NCBI GenBank assembly: GCA_964611125.1 | Contig: CAZSZO010000005.1 | Coordinates: 62,001-126,000, forward strand | Direction: 5' to 3' | Length of the DNA stretch: 64,000 bases | Source of the DNA: JAEUIX01 sp964611125 | GTDB taxonomy: Bacteria; Planctomycetota; Phycisphaerae; Phycisphaerales; UBA1924 | Part shown: one piece after another, positions 26,853 through 35,535 of the stretch | Numbering within the stretch: the stretch's first letter is position 1 | Layout: each line of letters opens with the position of its first letter | The notes under the pieces: model-generated | Databases searched by the model: none | What the model saw: only the letters and a program-made list of their open reading frames with translations | Told to the model about the DNA's origin: nothing | Position numbers and translations under genes: made by a program

Positions 26853-28217
26853 ATGACCCTGCAATCCCAGGCCCCCCGCACCACGCCCGTCCGCACCTCG
26901 GTCATGCCCGCGCAGCGGAAATCCGTCCTCACGCCCACCACGCTGATCGCGATGGCGGGCGTCGGCGTCGTCGTGATCGCTTCGACCATCTTCGTCATCT
27001 CGCGCATCCGCTCCAGCGGGCCGATCCAGCCCTCCCCCGGGGACCCGCTCAATCAGCCTCTGGCCGGCGGCACGGGCGGCGCTCCGGCCGCGACGCCCAC
27101 CGGCCCCGGCCACGCAGCGCCGGCCAAACCCAAGCCCCGAACCGAACCGGCAAGCATCGAGATGGGGCGCGAAGCGTCGACACCTCTCGTGCAGGGCCCT
27201 GCCCCGGCCAACCCGCCCACCTCCACCCCCGCCAACACCACTCCGGCGCCGGCAACCGAACCCGCGACCCAGCCCGTCACGCCTCCGGGCGACGCGGTGC
27301 ACCCTGAGCCAAGTCAGCCGCTGATCCCCGGCAACACCCCTGCCCCTGGCGGCCCCGGCGGAGGATTCAGTCCGACGGGCGGCGGCGGCGGCATGAGCGA
27401 CGCCCGCATGCTGGTCGAGCAGGCCACGCGGGCCCAGGGGAGCGGGAACCTCGTTGAAGCCCGGGCCTTGCTGAACCGGGCGCTGCTGGACGGGCGCGTC
27501 CCCGCCAGCGAGCGGCAGGCGATTCGCCTGCAGATGGCCAGCATCAGCGAGTCGCTGGTCTTCTCGCCCACCGTCGCCAAGGGCGATGTGTTCTGCGACA
27601 CCTACACGATCCAGTCGGGCGACAACCTGGTGAACGTGCGGGCCAAGCAGAGCCTGCCGGTCGACTGGCGGTTCCTGCAGCGGGTGAACATGGTGAACCC
27701 GAACGCGCTGAAGATCGGGCAGAAGCTCAAGCTGATCCGCCAGCCATTCCACGCCGTGGTGCACAAGAACGACTACCGCCTCGACCTGTACATCGGCGAT
27801 CCGCTTCCCGCAGGCGGCTCGATGGGCGCCCAGGTCGGGCCCGACGGGCAGGACCCGTCCTGGATCTATGTGCGTTCGTTCGACGTCGGGCTGGGCGAGA
27901 GCAACGGCACGCCGGAGGGGCTGTTCGTGGTCCGCCCGCGGTCCAAGCTGGTGAACCCCCCGTGGGTGAACCCGCGCACCGGCGAGAAGTTCGCCGCCGA
28001 CGATCCCAAGAACCCCATCGGCGAGTTCTGGGTGGGCCTGGAAGGCGCCGATGAGTCGACCAGGAAGTTCACGGGGTACGGCGTGCACGGCACCATCGAC
28101 CCCGACAGCGTCGGCAAGCAGAAGTCGATGGGCTGTGTGCGGCTCCGCAACGACGATGTCGCCCTGATCTACGAAGTGCTCACCGAGCGGATGAGCACCG
28201 TCAAGATCATGAAGTGA
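26853..28217 (+). CDS. LysM-containing L,D-transpeptidase (YkuD domain)
   Basis: The ATG at 26853 follows AAGGAAGG. The 454-residue product has an N-terminal membrane anchor (about 30-50, LIAMAGVGVVVIASTIFVIS), a Pro/Ala-rich linker to about 185, a short helical region, a LysM domain (YTIQSGDNLVNVRAKQ… NALKIGQKLKLI, about 250-295) and a YkuD catalytic domain. The active-site segment reads GVHGTID… SMGCVRLRN, with the catalytic Cys. Such enzymes form 3-3 crosslinks in peptidoglycan or attach lipoproteins to it. Its presence supports a peptidoglycan-containing envelope, as known for planctomycetes. It is preceded by a 107-base gap without a visible terminator. Confidence 0.92.
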   Translation: MTLQSQAPRTTPVRTSVMPAQRKSVLTPTTLIAMAGVGVVVIASTIFVISRIRSSGPIQPSPGDPLNQPLAGGTGGAPAATPTGPGHAAPAKPKPRTEPASIEMGREASTPLVQGPAPANPPTSTPANTTPAPATEPATQPVTPPGDAVHPEPSQPLIPGNTPAPGGPGGGFSPTGGGGGMSDARMLVEQATRAQGSGNLVEARALLNRALLDGRVPASERQAIRLQMASISESLVFSPTVAKGDVFCDTYTIQSGDNLVNVRAKQSLPVDWRFLQRVNMVNPNALKIGQKLKLIRQPFHAVVHKNDYRLDLYIGDPLPAGGSMGAQVGPDGQDPSWIYVRSFDVGLGESNGTPEGLFVVRPRSKLVNPPWVNPRTGEKFAADDPKNPIGEFWVGLEGADESTRKFTGYGVHGTIDPDSVGKQKSMGCVRLRNDDVALIYEVLTERMSTVKIMK

Positions 28218-28307
28218 TGACCAGCAGTCGGTCGGGGCGCCGCCGCGCGGGCCCAAGGCGCGGTTAACCGACCGCCGGGCTTAGCGGCTCTCGACACGTC
28301 CAGAGTC

Positions 28308-28321
28308 CCCCTGATCAGGGG
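28308..28321. promoter_or_regulatory. Perfect 14-base palindrome
   Basis: CCCCTGATCAGGGG lies in the gap after the L,D-transpeptidase gene. It could be a transcription-factor site, a short terminator hairpin without U tract, or chance. Confidence 0.3.
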
Positions 28322-28499
28322 ATCGCTCCGGCTTGTTTGCGCGGCATCAAGCAGCGATTGAACCCGTGTGAAGATTCGGGCAGGCGGCCCTGCTTGGACG
28401 GGTGCGCCGCGCTGGGGCGACGGCATGGTGGGCGCAGGCGTGCCCGCGCGGACCGCTGGCGGGCGGCGGGCGGCAGCCATGCAGGAGATCGCTTGGGCC

Positions 28500-28535
28500 A
28501 AAAAAAACATGAGCCCCGCCGAGACGGGGCCCATG
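28500..28535 (-). terminator. Rho-independent terminator of the second PEP-CTERM-type gene
   Basis: On the minus strand a CATG-extended GCCCCG / CGGGGC stem (28513-28518 with 28525-28530) is followed within four bases by a run of eight T (28500-28507 on the complementary strand). It starts about 73 bases after the stop at 28608. Confidence 0.8.
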
Positions 28536-28607
28536 CCTGAGTGCTACGTGTTCACTCTCTCGATCCGGACGAGCGGTTCACGCTCTTCCGGTTGTCGTGT
28601 CATGCAC

Positions 28608-29417
28608 TTAGGCGCGACGACGACGGAGGGCGGCCACACCAGCGAGGCCGACCAGAGCGGTGGCGCCGGGGGTGGGGATGCGGAACGAGAAGGTCTGGTT
28701 CGGCAGGTTGATGGCCGTGGAGGCCGAGCCGAAGCTGCCGCTGAGACCGAAGATGTAGCGGGCGGAGATGCCGGTGACGTTGACCGACACATCGCGGATG
28801 GCGTTGGCGGTGAAGTCAGCGCGGGGGAAGTAGACGAGGCGGTAGATGGGGGCGAAGGTGTTGGCGCCGTAAGCCTGGGTGCCGTCAGCACCGAAGTTCA
28901 GGCCGCGGCTGCCGACCAGCTGGGTCAGGAAGGGCGAGCCCGTGGCGGGGTTGTTCACGACACCGTTGTTGGGGTCGGTGTTCGAGCCCAGGAAGGCCGG
29001 AGCCTGCTGGGGGCTGAACGAACCACGGAACGGCGAGAAGTGACCCGTGATGGGGTTGCCGTTGGTGTCGTTGAACGCCTGACCGGTGGCGCCCTGCTGA
29101 ACCGAGCCCTGATTCAGGCCCTGGCCAGCGGAGAGGGCGTCGTTGAACGTCACGCGGAACGTGCCGTTCGAACCACCGACGCGGCTCAGACCAAAGTTGG
29201 TCGTGTTGTAGGTGCCGGGGGTGATGGAGATGCGAGCCTCCATCGTGATCCCGACGGCCGTCGCGTTGATGCCAGCGGCCAGGGGGCCGGTGCTGTCAAC
29301 AACGAAACGGACCTCATACTGCTGAGCCGTCGAGGGAGCAGCCTGACCCATAACGGTCGAGACCCCCGAGGCGAGACCAGCAACGGCGAACAAACCACGA
29401 ACGATATTCCTATTCAC
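28608..29417 (-). CDS. Secreted protein with PEP-CTERM-like sorting tail (GTG start)
   Basis: AAGGAGA lies seven bases before a GTG at 29417, and a signal peptide (NIVRGLFAVAGLASGVSTVMGQ) follows, so GTG is the start rather than an ATG further upstream. The 269-residue product has a beta-rich body and ends IPTPGATALVGLAGVAALRRRRA: a Pro motif, a hydrophobic helix and an Arg cluster, the layout of PEP-CTERM sorting tails. The domain resembles other planctomycete PEP-CTERM substrates with no known catalytic role. It has its own sigma70-type promoter (29484-29512) and terminator, so it is monocistronic and probably well expressed. Confidence 0.82.
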   Translation of the reverse strand: MNRNIVRGLFAVAGLASGVSTVMGQAAPSTAQQYEVRFVVDSTGPLAAGINATAVGITMEARISITPGTYNTTNFGLSRVGGSNGTFRVTFNDALSAGQGLNQGSVQQGATGQAFNDTNGNPITGHFSPFRGSFSPQQAPAFLGSNTDPNNGVVNNPATGSPFLTQLVGSRGLNFGADGTQAYGANTFAPIYRLVYFPRADFTANAIRDVSVNVTGISARYIFGLSGSFGSASTAINLPNQTFSFRIPTPGATALVGLAGVAALRRRRA

Positions 29418-29483
29418 GTGAAATCTCCTTCCTTCCACTTGTCCGGTGAGTGAACACGGCGGAAAAGCCGACACGACGCCTAG

Positions 29484-29512
29484 AAGGTACAGCAAGCCCA
29501 TCCCGCTGTCAA
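29484..29512 (-). promoter_or_regulatory. Sigma70-type promoter of the PEP-CTERM-type gene
   Basis: A consensus -35 TTGACA (29507-29512) and -10 TACCTT (29484-29489) are separated by exactly 17 bases on the minus strand. Transcription would start near 29477, giving a leader of about 60 bases before the GTG at 29417. Confidence 0.75.
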
Positions 29513-29711
29513 GGTATCCGCAGTAAAAACCGAAAAATCGACCCAACCCTGACACAACGCACGCACAGCCTCAGAGGCCGCAGTCTCCCCAGTACCGCGT
29601 CCGAATTGGCGCGTTAAAAACATGCAAATTGTGCCTCTTTGAGGTGATTTACTGATCCCCCTGGGGTCCCTTGAGCCGCCGGCCGAACCGGATCACGTGA
29701 ATCGGCCAGGC

Positions 29712-31241
29712 CTATGGGCCCGAAACAGCCTGCAGCGACCACAGTCGGAGGCTGGGTTCGGGGGCCAGCGGATCGGGGCCGAAGGCGAGCGCTCCGCCGC
29801 CCACGCCGCCCCCACCTCCGGCGGGCCCTCCAACCGAACCCCGCAGCGCCCGCGCGATCAGCGGCTGCGCCAGCACCCGCACCGGCGGCCCCAGCACGAA
29901 CGGGTCGAACGAGCCCGATGCGCCTCCAGCGCCCGATGCGCTCGAGACGCCGGGCCGAGTCGCGGGCGCCGCTGCGGCGAAGAGCAGGTCCTTGGCGCCT
30001 GAGATCAGGAAGCCCGCCTGCGGGCCGTCGATCAGGGCCAGCGACAGCGCCGGCGCCTCGGGCTTGACCACTTCACCTGTTTGAGAGTGCACCAGCACCG
30101 CACTTGACCAGCGGGTTGATACGACGGTGAACGAATCCAGCCACGCCGGGCCTGCGCTCTGGCCTGCGGTCTGGCCCGTGCTCGGACCGGGGCTCTGGCC
30201 CGCGCCGGGACCGCCGGGCAGGCCCAAGGACCACGGGGTCGCGTCGATCGAGGCGCACGCCCGCAGCGCTTCTTCCGGCGCGGCCCGCCCGCCCAGGCGG
30301 GCCCGGGCGACCAGCAGCGGGCGCGGCCCGGCCACGGAGAACGACAGCAATTCAAGGCCCGGGCGCGATGACGCGACCGCGAACGCGCCGACGTGATCCT
30401 GGCGCGGGGTGGTCACCGGGAACATCAGCGAATCATCCGCGGCGGCCTCGAAGGGCACGACCACGCTGCCCGCGCCCTCAGGGGCCGCGCCGGCCGGGGC
30501 CGGGTCGGGGGAAGCGCCCGAGGGCGGCCTGAGCACGAGCTCAAAACGCCGCGAGCCCACCGGCCGACGGGCGTAGACGAGCCGCCCGTCGCGCAGCTCG
30601 ATCGCGTGCGCGGCGACCGTCTGCGCCTCCTGCACCAGCCAGGTGAGGGCGCCGCTCCGCCAATCGACGCGCCCGATCCAGCGGGCGCCGTCGGGCTGCG
30701 GCGCCTCGACGAGGAAGCCGGATTCGCTGGCCGAGCGCCCCAGCAGCAGCCCGCGGGGGAGCTCGCTGGAGCGGTCGGAAACCGACGCGCTGCCGCCGTC
30801 GATGGCATAGACGCGGACGCGGCAGAGCTCGAATCTTGTGTCGCCCTCTACGGCCAGAATGGCCGGCCAGCCCGGGATTGCCCCGACCTGCGCGGCGACG
30901 AAGCGGCCGTCCGGGGAGACCAGCGGCAGCGTGAAGCCGTCATAGGCGATCACGCCTGCGGGTTGAATCGCAAAGCGGGTGCGGCCAAAGGACGAGGGCG
31001 CCGAGCCGGCTGCGGCCCCGCGGAGCGTGGCCTCGGCGGCGGGCCCGGCGGCGGCCCCCTGAGCGCGCCGGACGGGAACGCCTCGCGGCGTGGTGGAGGT
31101 CGACTCGGTGACGCAGCCGGGCGCGAGGACGACCAAGGCGAGGAGCGGCAACATGGCCCACGCGGCGCTGCCGCGGCTATGAGCCGGGGGGGCGGGCCCG
31201 GCCCCGGAAATCCAACGGCTTGAGCGGCCGGCGACGCGCAT
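29712..31241 (-). CDS. Predicted lipoprotein at the end of the T2SS operon
   Basis: The start at 31241 lies 47 bases after the gspD stop; an internal ATG at 31154 would give a more standard lipoprotein signal (MLPLLALVVLAPGC) and may be the true start. The Cys in LAPGC is the probable lipidation site. The 509-residue product (480 from the second start) has repeating strand patterns such as TLPLVSPDGRFVAAQVG and DGRLVYARRPVGSRRFELV, which suggest a propeller, and a low-complexity Pro/Gly segment. I do not recognise a family. Its place at the end of the gsp operon and lipid anchor suggest a link to the secretin or outer membrane, for example an assembly factor, but it is far larger than known pilotins. 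Confidence 0.7.
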   Translation of the reverse strand: MRVAGRSSRWISGAGPAPPAHSRGSAAWAMLPLLALVVLAPGCVTESTSTTPRGVPVRRAQGAAAGPAAEATLRGAAAGSAPSSFGRTRFAIQPAGVIAYDGFTLPLVSPDGRFVAAQVGAIPGWPAILAVEGDTRFELCRVRVYAIDGGSASVSDRSSELPRGLLLGRSASESGFLVEAPQPDGARWIGRVDWRSGALTWLVQEAQTVAAHAIELRDGRLVYARRPVGSRRFELVLRPPSGASPDPAPAGAAPEGAGSVVVPFEAAADDSLMFPVTTPRQDHVGAFAVASSRPGLELLSFSVAGPRPLLVARARLGGRAAPEEALRACASIDATPWSLGLPGGPGAGQSPGPSTGQTAGQSAGPAWLDSFTVVSTRWSSAVLVHSQTGEVVKPEAPALSLALIDGPQAGFLISGAKDLLFAAAAPATRPGVSSASGAGGASGSFDPFVLGPPVRVLAQPLIARALRGSVGGPAGGGGGVGGGALAFGPDPLAPEPSLRLWSLQAVSGP

Positions 31242-31288
31242 GGGCGATTGAGGTTCTGGGCTGCGGGGGCTCAGGGGGGCAGAATGGC

Positions 31289-33985
31289 TTAGGGGGCGTC
31301 GGCGGGGGCGTCCTTCTTGATCGGGGGACGGTCGAGCTCCTGGCGGAGCTGGGTCAGGCGCTTGCGGAACGGGGCGTTGACCGAGTCGGAATCGGCGCGG
31401 TTCTCGACCACCAACGGGGTGATGAAGGCGACCAGCTCGGTATTGGTCTTGGTCTTCTCGGTGGACTTGAACAGCTCGCCCAGCAGGGGGATGTCGCCCA
31501 GGAGGGGGACCTTGCGCTTCACGTCGCTGTCCTGGGTCCGCATGATGCCGCTGATGACGATGGTCTGACCGTCACGGACGATCAGCTGCGTCGTGGTCTG
31601 GCGGCGGTCGACGATGAAGCCGCCGAAGAGGGTCTGATTCGGCTCGATCGAGGAGAGCTCGAGGTCGACCTTGAGGTCGACATCGCGCTCGGGGGTGATG
31701 CGCGGGCGGGCCCGCAGGTTGATGCCCACGGCGCGGTAGTCGAACGACTGCACCAGGTTGCCCTGCGTGTTGGGCTGCGACTGGGTGATGAAGGGGATGT
31801 CCTGACCGTCGAAGAAGGTGGCTTCCTCGTTGTCGCCGGTGAAGATGCGCGGCTCGGAGAGGATGGTCGTGGTTGTGGTCTGGGCGAGGGCCTGGATCAG
31901 GGCCTGCAGGTTGACGCCGACGTTGAGCACGCTGGTGTCGAACAGGCCCGGGAGGAGCTCGTTCTTGGTGCCGCTGAAGAACTGGTTGGTGGTGGTGTTG
32001 TTGCCGTTGACGGTGACGCCCGGCGTCAGGCCGATGGTGTTGTCGGTGCGGCTGGGGTTGATCGCGGTGTTGGAGAACCGAAGCCCCAGGGCGGTGGCGT
32101 CCTCGCCGGAGAGCTCGCAGATGATCGCCGAGATGAGCACCTGGCGGCCGGGGCTGTCGAGCCGCTCGATGAGCTCGGTGACGGCGTCCGTGTACTCGGC
32201 CGGGGCCATCAGCAGGATCGAGTTGCGGTTCTGCACGGGGACGATGCGGATCTTGCCCACCAGCGACGATGTGCCGGCGTCGGCGGTGGGGACGCGGGCC
32301 CGCTGCCACCAGAACTGGAGCTGCTCGGACTGCCGCTGGGTGGACTGGGTGAACCCGGTGTCGGTGCTCTCGAAGGTCGTCGCGGTGCTCGCGAAGGGCG
32401 ACGACCCGGCCCCGCTGCCGGCGCTCAGGTCGGTGCTCACGCGCCGGATCGACGCCAGGGTGCCTTCCTGGGCCAGCAGGGCGTTGAGCTGTTCGGCGAG
32501 GTCCTCGGCGGTGGCGTGCTTGAGCTCGACGATCCGCGGGAGCCCGGCGGTGCGCGGCTGGTCGAGGTCCTGGATCGTCTTCTCGACGATGGCCATGTTG
32601 TCGGGGCTCTTGGCCACCACGACAACCGACGGCGGATCCGAGATGGCCTGGAAGCTGAACTGACCGGCGATGCGGCTGGCGCCCTGGCTGGTGGTGGAGG
32701 TGCTGCCGCCGAAGAACCCGCCGAAGCTCGTGGAGCGGGTGGTGGAGGCCCCGAAGAGGCCCTCCAGCGTGTCGCGAGCCTTGATGGGATCGATGTACTT
32801 CAGGCGGAAGATCTGCGGGACGAACTGGCCCTCGGGGAGGGGCTTGTCCCACTGCTGCTGCACTTGATTGCGGACCTTCTCCATGACGGCCGGCTCGGCG
32901 ATGACCGTCACGGAGTTCTGCTGGCGGTTGGAGGACACGCGGAAGTTGGGGTTGGCGGCCTGCTGGCCGCCTGGCTGGCCGGGCTGGCCGCCGCCGCCGC
33001 CCCCTCCGCCGCCGCCGGGCTGGCGGGGACCGCCGGCGGGGTTGGCGGTGCGAATGGCGTTGGTCAGCGCGGAGCGCTGGGCGATGGCGGTGGCGCTGCT
33101 CTGGTCGGCGAACAGCTCTTTGATGTTCGCGGCGATGGCGTCGGCGTCGGCGTAGCGGAGGTGGAAGGTCTCGGTGACCGTCGAGGAGGCGCTCGGGCGG
33201 TCGAGCGACTCGATCAGCCGCTCCATCCGCTGCAGGAGCGCGATGGGGCCGGTGATCACGATCTGGTTGGAGTCGAGATCGACGGTGAGCTTGGCTGAGT
33301 CGGGGAGCGAGAGGCGGGCGATGTCGCCGATGTTGGCGGCGGCCCCGTGCTTGAGGGCGAAGATCTTCTGCACCACGGCGCCGATGTCGTCGCGATCCAG
33401 CAGCGAAACTTCGGTCCCGATGACGGGGACGAGCTGGCGCTCGACATCGGCCTTGTCGCGCAGAAAGACGATGTCGGGGGTTTCAATCACCGCGATGTCG
33501 CGCTGCTGCAGGGCCAGGAAGACCAGGTTCAGGGCCTGGTTGCGCGGCAGGGGCCGGTCGTTGACGATCGTGATCTTGCGGGCAAGGACGTCATCGGAGG
33601 GCATGACGACCTTGCCGGTGTACTCAACGATGAGGGGGATGAGCTCGCTGACGCTGGCGCCCTTGAAGGAGAGGACCGAAGGCTCGGAGCTGCGCACACG
33701 CCGGCCACGGGCGTCGGTGATCTCGAGTTCCGGCGGCTTGGCGGGGAGCTTGTCGGCGGCGGGAGCGGCCGGAGCGCCGGGCGCGGCGTCGGCTGAGCCA
33801 GGCTGAGCGTCGGGCTTGGGCTGGTCGGCCTGAGGTTGATCCGGCTTGGGCTGATCGGGTTTGGCCTCGGGCTTGGGCGGCTCGGGAGTCTGCGGCTTTT
33901 CAGGCTGGGCGATCACGCCGATCGCGCCGGCGGCGAGCAGCCCGGCGGCGTACAGAGGCAGATGGATCCAGCGGCGGGCGCTCAT
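31289..33985 (-). CDS. gspD: Type II secretion secretin GspD
   Basis: GspD forms the outer-membrane gated channel of the T2SS. ATG 33985 is preferred over a GTG seven codons earlier because it has GAGAGCA upstream and begins a signal sequence (LPLYAAGLLAAGAIGVIAQ). The 898-residue product (family about 650-750) has a Pro/Gln/Lys-rich N-terminal extension, N0-N3 repeats (VIVEYTGKVVMPSDD, NLVFLALQQRDI, LDSNQIVITGP), a Gly/Gln-rich insertion and the secretin core ending GQTIVISGIMRT… KRKVPLLGDIPLLG (about 825-836), the secretin signature. The N2-N3 region contains a long Ser/Thr/Gly-rich loop. It follows the GspC/PilP-like gene with an 87-base gap. Confidence 0.95.
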   Translation of the reverse strand: MSARRWIHLPLYAAGLLAAGAIGVIAQPEKPQTPEPPKPEAKPDQPKPDQPQADQPKPDAQPGSADAAPGAPAAPAADKLPAKPPELEITDARGRRVRSSEPSVLSFKGASVSELIPLIVEYTGKVVMPSDDVLARKITIVNDRPLPRNQALNLVFLALQQRDIAVIETPDIVFLRDKADVERQLVPVIGTEVSLLDRDDIGAVVQKIFALKHGAAANIGDIARLSLPDSAKLTVDLDSNQIVITGPIALLQRMERLIESLDRPSASSTVTETFHLRYADADAIAANIKELFADQSSATAIAQRSALTNAIRTANPAGGPRQPGGGGGGGGGGQPGQPGGQQAANPNFRVSSNRQQNSVTVIAEPAVMEKVRNQVQQQWDKPLPEGQFVPQIFRLKYIDPIKARDTLEGLFGASTTRSTSFGGFFGGSTSTTSQGASRIAGQFSFQAISDPPSVVVVAKSPDNMAIVEKTIQDLDQPRTAGLPRIVELKHATAEDLAEQLNALLAQEGTLASIRRVSTDLSAGSGAGSSPFASTATTFESTDTGFTQSTQRQSEQLQFWWQRARVPTADAGTSSLVGKIRIVPVQNRNSILLMAPAEYTDAVTELIERLDSPGRQVLISAIICELSGEDATALGLRFSNTAINPSRTDNTIGLTPGVTVNGNNTTTNQFFSGTKNELLPGLFDTSVLNVGVNLQALIQALAQTTTTTILSEPRIFTGDNEEATFFDGQDIPFITQSQPNTQGNLVQSFDYRAVGINLRARPRITPERDVDLKVDLELSSIEPNQTLFGGFIVDRRQTTTQLIVRDGQTIVISGIMRTQDSDVKRKVPLLGDIPLLGELFKSTEKTKTNTELVAFITPLVVENRADSDSVNAPFRKRLTQLRQELDRPPIKKDAPADAP

Positions 33986-34072
33986 GGTTCGTGCTCTCAG
34001 GTGCACTGGCGGGACGGAAGGCGGACAGGTGCAGGAGAAGTTGACTTCAGAGAGAGGCGCAGCGGCCGGGGC

Positions 34073-34870
34073 TCAGCCGCCGCCGTCTTCATCCGGGGGA
34101 GGAGGGGGCGGGGGGGGCGGGGCCGCCGTCGCCGGGGTGGGCACGACGACGACCGGACCGCCCGGTGCACCCCCCGTGACCGTCACGCCGATGGGGAGCG
34201 CGCCAGCCGTGCTTGGGGCGACCACGGGCGGCCCGCCGGGCTGACCTGGCGCTCCGGGCGGACCCGGCGGCGGCGCGGCGGCGGTTGTCGCATCGGGCTT
34301 AGCGGGCGCCGGGGCCGGGGGCGGGGCCCCGTGCCAGACGGAGATGGGCTGGGCGAAGCGTGCGGGGTCGCGCTCGAAGAAGGCCACGGTGAAATCGGCC
34401 CCGCGCCAGCGGACCTTGGCGCTCCAGGGGGCGTCGAGCTCGATGACGGTGACGCCCCCGGAATCGACAGTGTCGCCGGGACGGACCTTCTTGCCGTCGG
34501 CGAACCAGACGGTGTTGTCGGCCATGCCGATGATGCCCGGGCCGCCGTAGGTGCGGGGCGTCACCGGGCCGCTGGGGGTCGGCGGCGGCCGCTGGCCGGA
34601 GAGCCGCCCGAAGGGCTCGCGGGCGGTCACTGCGTCGCGGCTCTTGGCCAGGAGCTGGGCGAAGGCCTCCTGTTTCTTGATCAGCGCGGCCTCCCCGACG
34701 GGGGCGGGGGGCTGACCCGGCGAGATGAACGGAAGCTCCAGCAGCGGCAGCGCCGTCCAGACCGCCAGGGCCCCGACGGCGATCACGACGACCAGCACGA
34801 CCAGGCCAAGCTGCCGGCGCGGCGAAGCGGCCTCGCGGATGACAAGATCGAGGCGTTGTGCGGCGTTCAT
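34073..34870 (-). CDS. GspC/PilP-like T2SS inner-membrane protein
   Basis: The ATG at 34870 overlaps the gspM stop by four bases (ATGA), so translation is probably coupled. The 265-residue product has one N-terminal membrane segment (LGLVVLVVVIAVGALAVWTALP, about 22-44). It then has a periplasmic HR-like domain: IIGMADNTVWFADGKKVRPGDTV followed by VTVIELDAPWSAKVRW and a final strand. Domains of this kind in GspC and PilP contact the secretin N0 domain, which fits the gene's place just before gspD. The C-terminal 75 residues are Pro/Gly/Ala-rich. Identification rests on topology, the small beta domain and gene order; sequence identity to GspC is low. Confidence 0.65.
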   Translation of the reverse strand: MNAAQRLDLVIREAASPRRQLGLVVLVVVIAVGALAVWTALPLLELPFISPGQPPAPVGEAALIKKQEAFAQLLAKSRDAVTAREPFGRLSGQRPPPTPSGPVTPRTYGGPGIIGMADNTVWFADGKKVRPGDTVDSGGVTVIELDAPWSAKVRWRGADFTVAFFERDPARFAQPISVWHGAPPPAPAPAKPDATTAAAPPPGPPGAPGQPGGPPVVAPSTAGALPIGVTVTGGAPGGPVVVVPTPATAAPPPPPPPPPDEDGGG

Positions 34871-35535
34871 GGTGCGGCGCTCCCGGCGGCGGCGCCATTG
34901 CGGCCATTGCGGGCGGGCCCGCCCGGGGCGGGGGCCGGAAGCTGGGCCCACGCCTCAGCGGTGAGGCTGACCTGAAGGGTGCTGGTGGCTTCGCGCCCGC
35001 GCCCGCCCGGGGCGGTGACCTTGCGGATCGTCAGCTTGGGGACCGCGGAGACCGCCGTGGCGGCCTCGAGCTCGCGGATGATGTCGGTGAGCGTGACCAG
35101 ATCGCACTCAAAGGAGAGCTCGACAGCGACCTTGCCGACGCGCGGGGCCCCGGCGGAGGTGCGGGCCGACTCGCTCATGAGGGGCGTGAGGTCCTTGTAC
35201 GACTCGCGCTTGTTGGCGACCTTGTGGCGGCCGAAAATCTGGTTGACCTGCCGGCCCAGCTCAGCCCGGCGCGCGGCTTCGTCAGCGGGCTGCCCGGGCT
35301 GGCCGAAGAAGCCCACGAGCGCCTCCACGCGCGACGCGGCGTCGGCGACCTTGCCCCGCAGCTCGCGCTTGGCTTCGAGCTCGGTGGCGATGCGGTCGGC
35401 GTCGGCGTTGTACTTGTTGGTGCGGCCCAGCACGGGCTCGATGGCGGCGAAGTACGCCACGACGAACACGCAGAAGGCGAGCAGCCATTGGAAGGCGCGG
35501 GGCAGGGACTTGATCTGGGCGATGAGCTGGTTCAT
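34867..35535 (-). CDS. gspM: GspM/PilO-like T2SS inner-membrane protein
   Basis: The ATG at 35535 overlaps the gspL stop in the form TGATG. The 222-residue product has a single N-terminal membrane helix (FQWLLAFCVFVVAYFAAI), a coiled-coil stretch (KYNADADRIATELEAKRELRGKV) and a C-terminal ferredoxin-like domain ending in repeated strands (KVAVELSFECDLVTLTDII, STLQVSLTAEAW). That is the PilO/GspM topology; the protein pairs with GspL to stabilise the inner-membrane platform. Gene order L-M-C-D supports this. Confidence 0.72.
   Translation of the reverse strand: MNQLIAQIKSLPRAFQWLLAFCVFVVAYFAAIEPVLGRTNKYNADADRIATELEAKRELRGKVADAASRVEALVGFFGQPGQPADEAARRAELGRQVNQIFGRHKVANKRESYKDLTPLMSESARTSAGAPRVGKVAVELSFECDLVTLTDIIRELEAATAVSAVPKLTIRKVTAPGGRGREATSTLQVSLTAEAWAQLPAPAPGGPARNGRNGAAAGSAAP

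Larger units (their letters stand above)
28218..28607. other. Convergent intergenic region
   Basis: This 390-base gap separates the L,D-transpeptidase gene (plus) from a PEP-CTERM-type gene (minus). It contains two perfect palindromes (28261-28270 and 28308-28321) and the minus-strand terminator at 28500-28535. I see no supported coding frame and no recognised RNA. Confidence 0.5.

Noticed and set aside
28218..28607. Possible structured RNA between the L,D-transpeptidase and PEP-CTERM-type genes
   Set aside because: Only short palindromes and one terminator are visible; no known RNA fold or conserved motif could be identified by eye.
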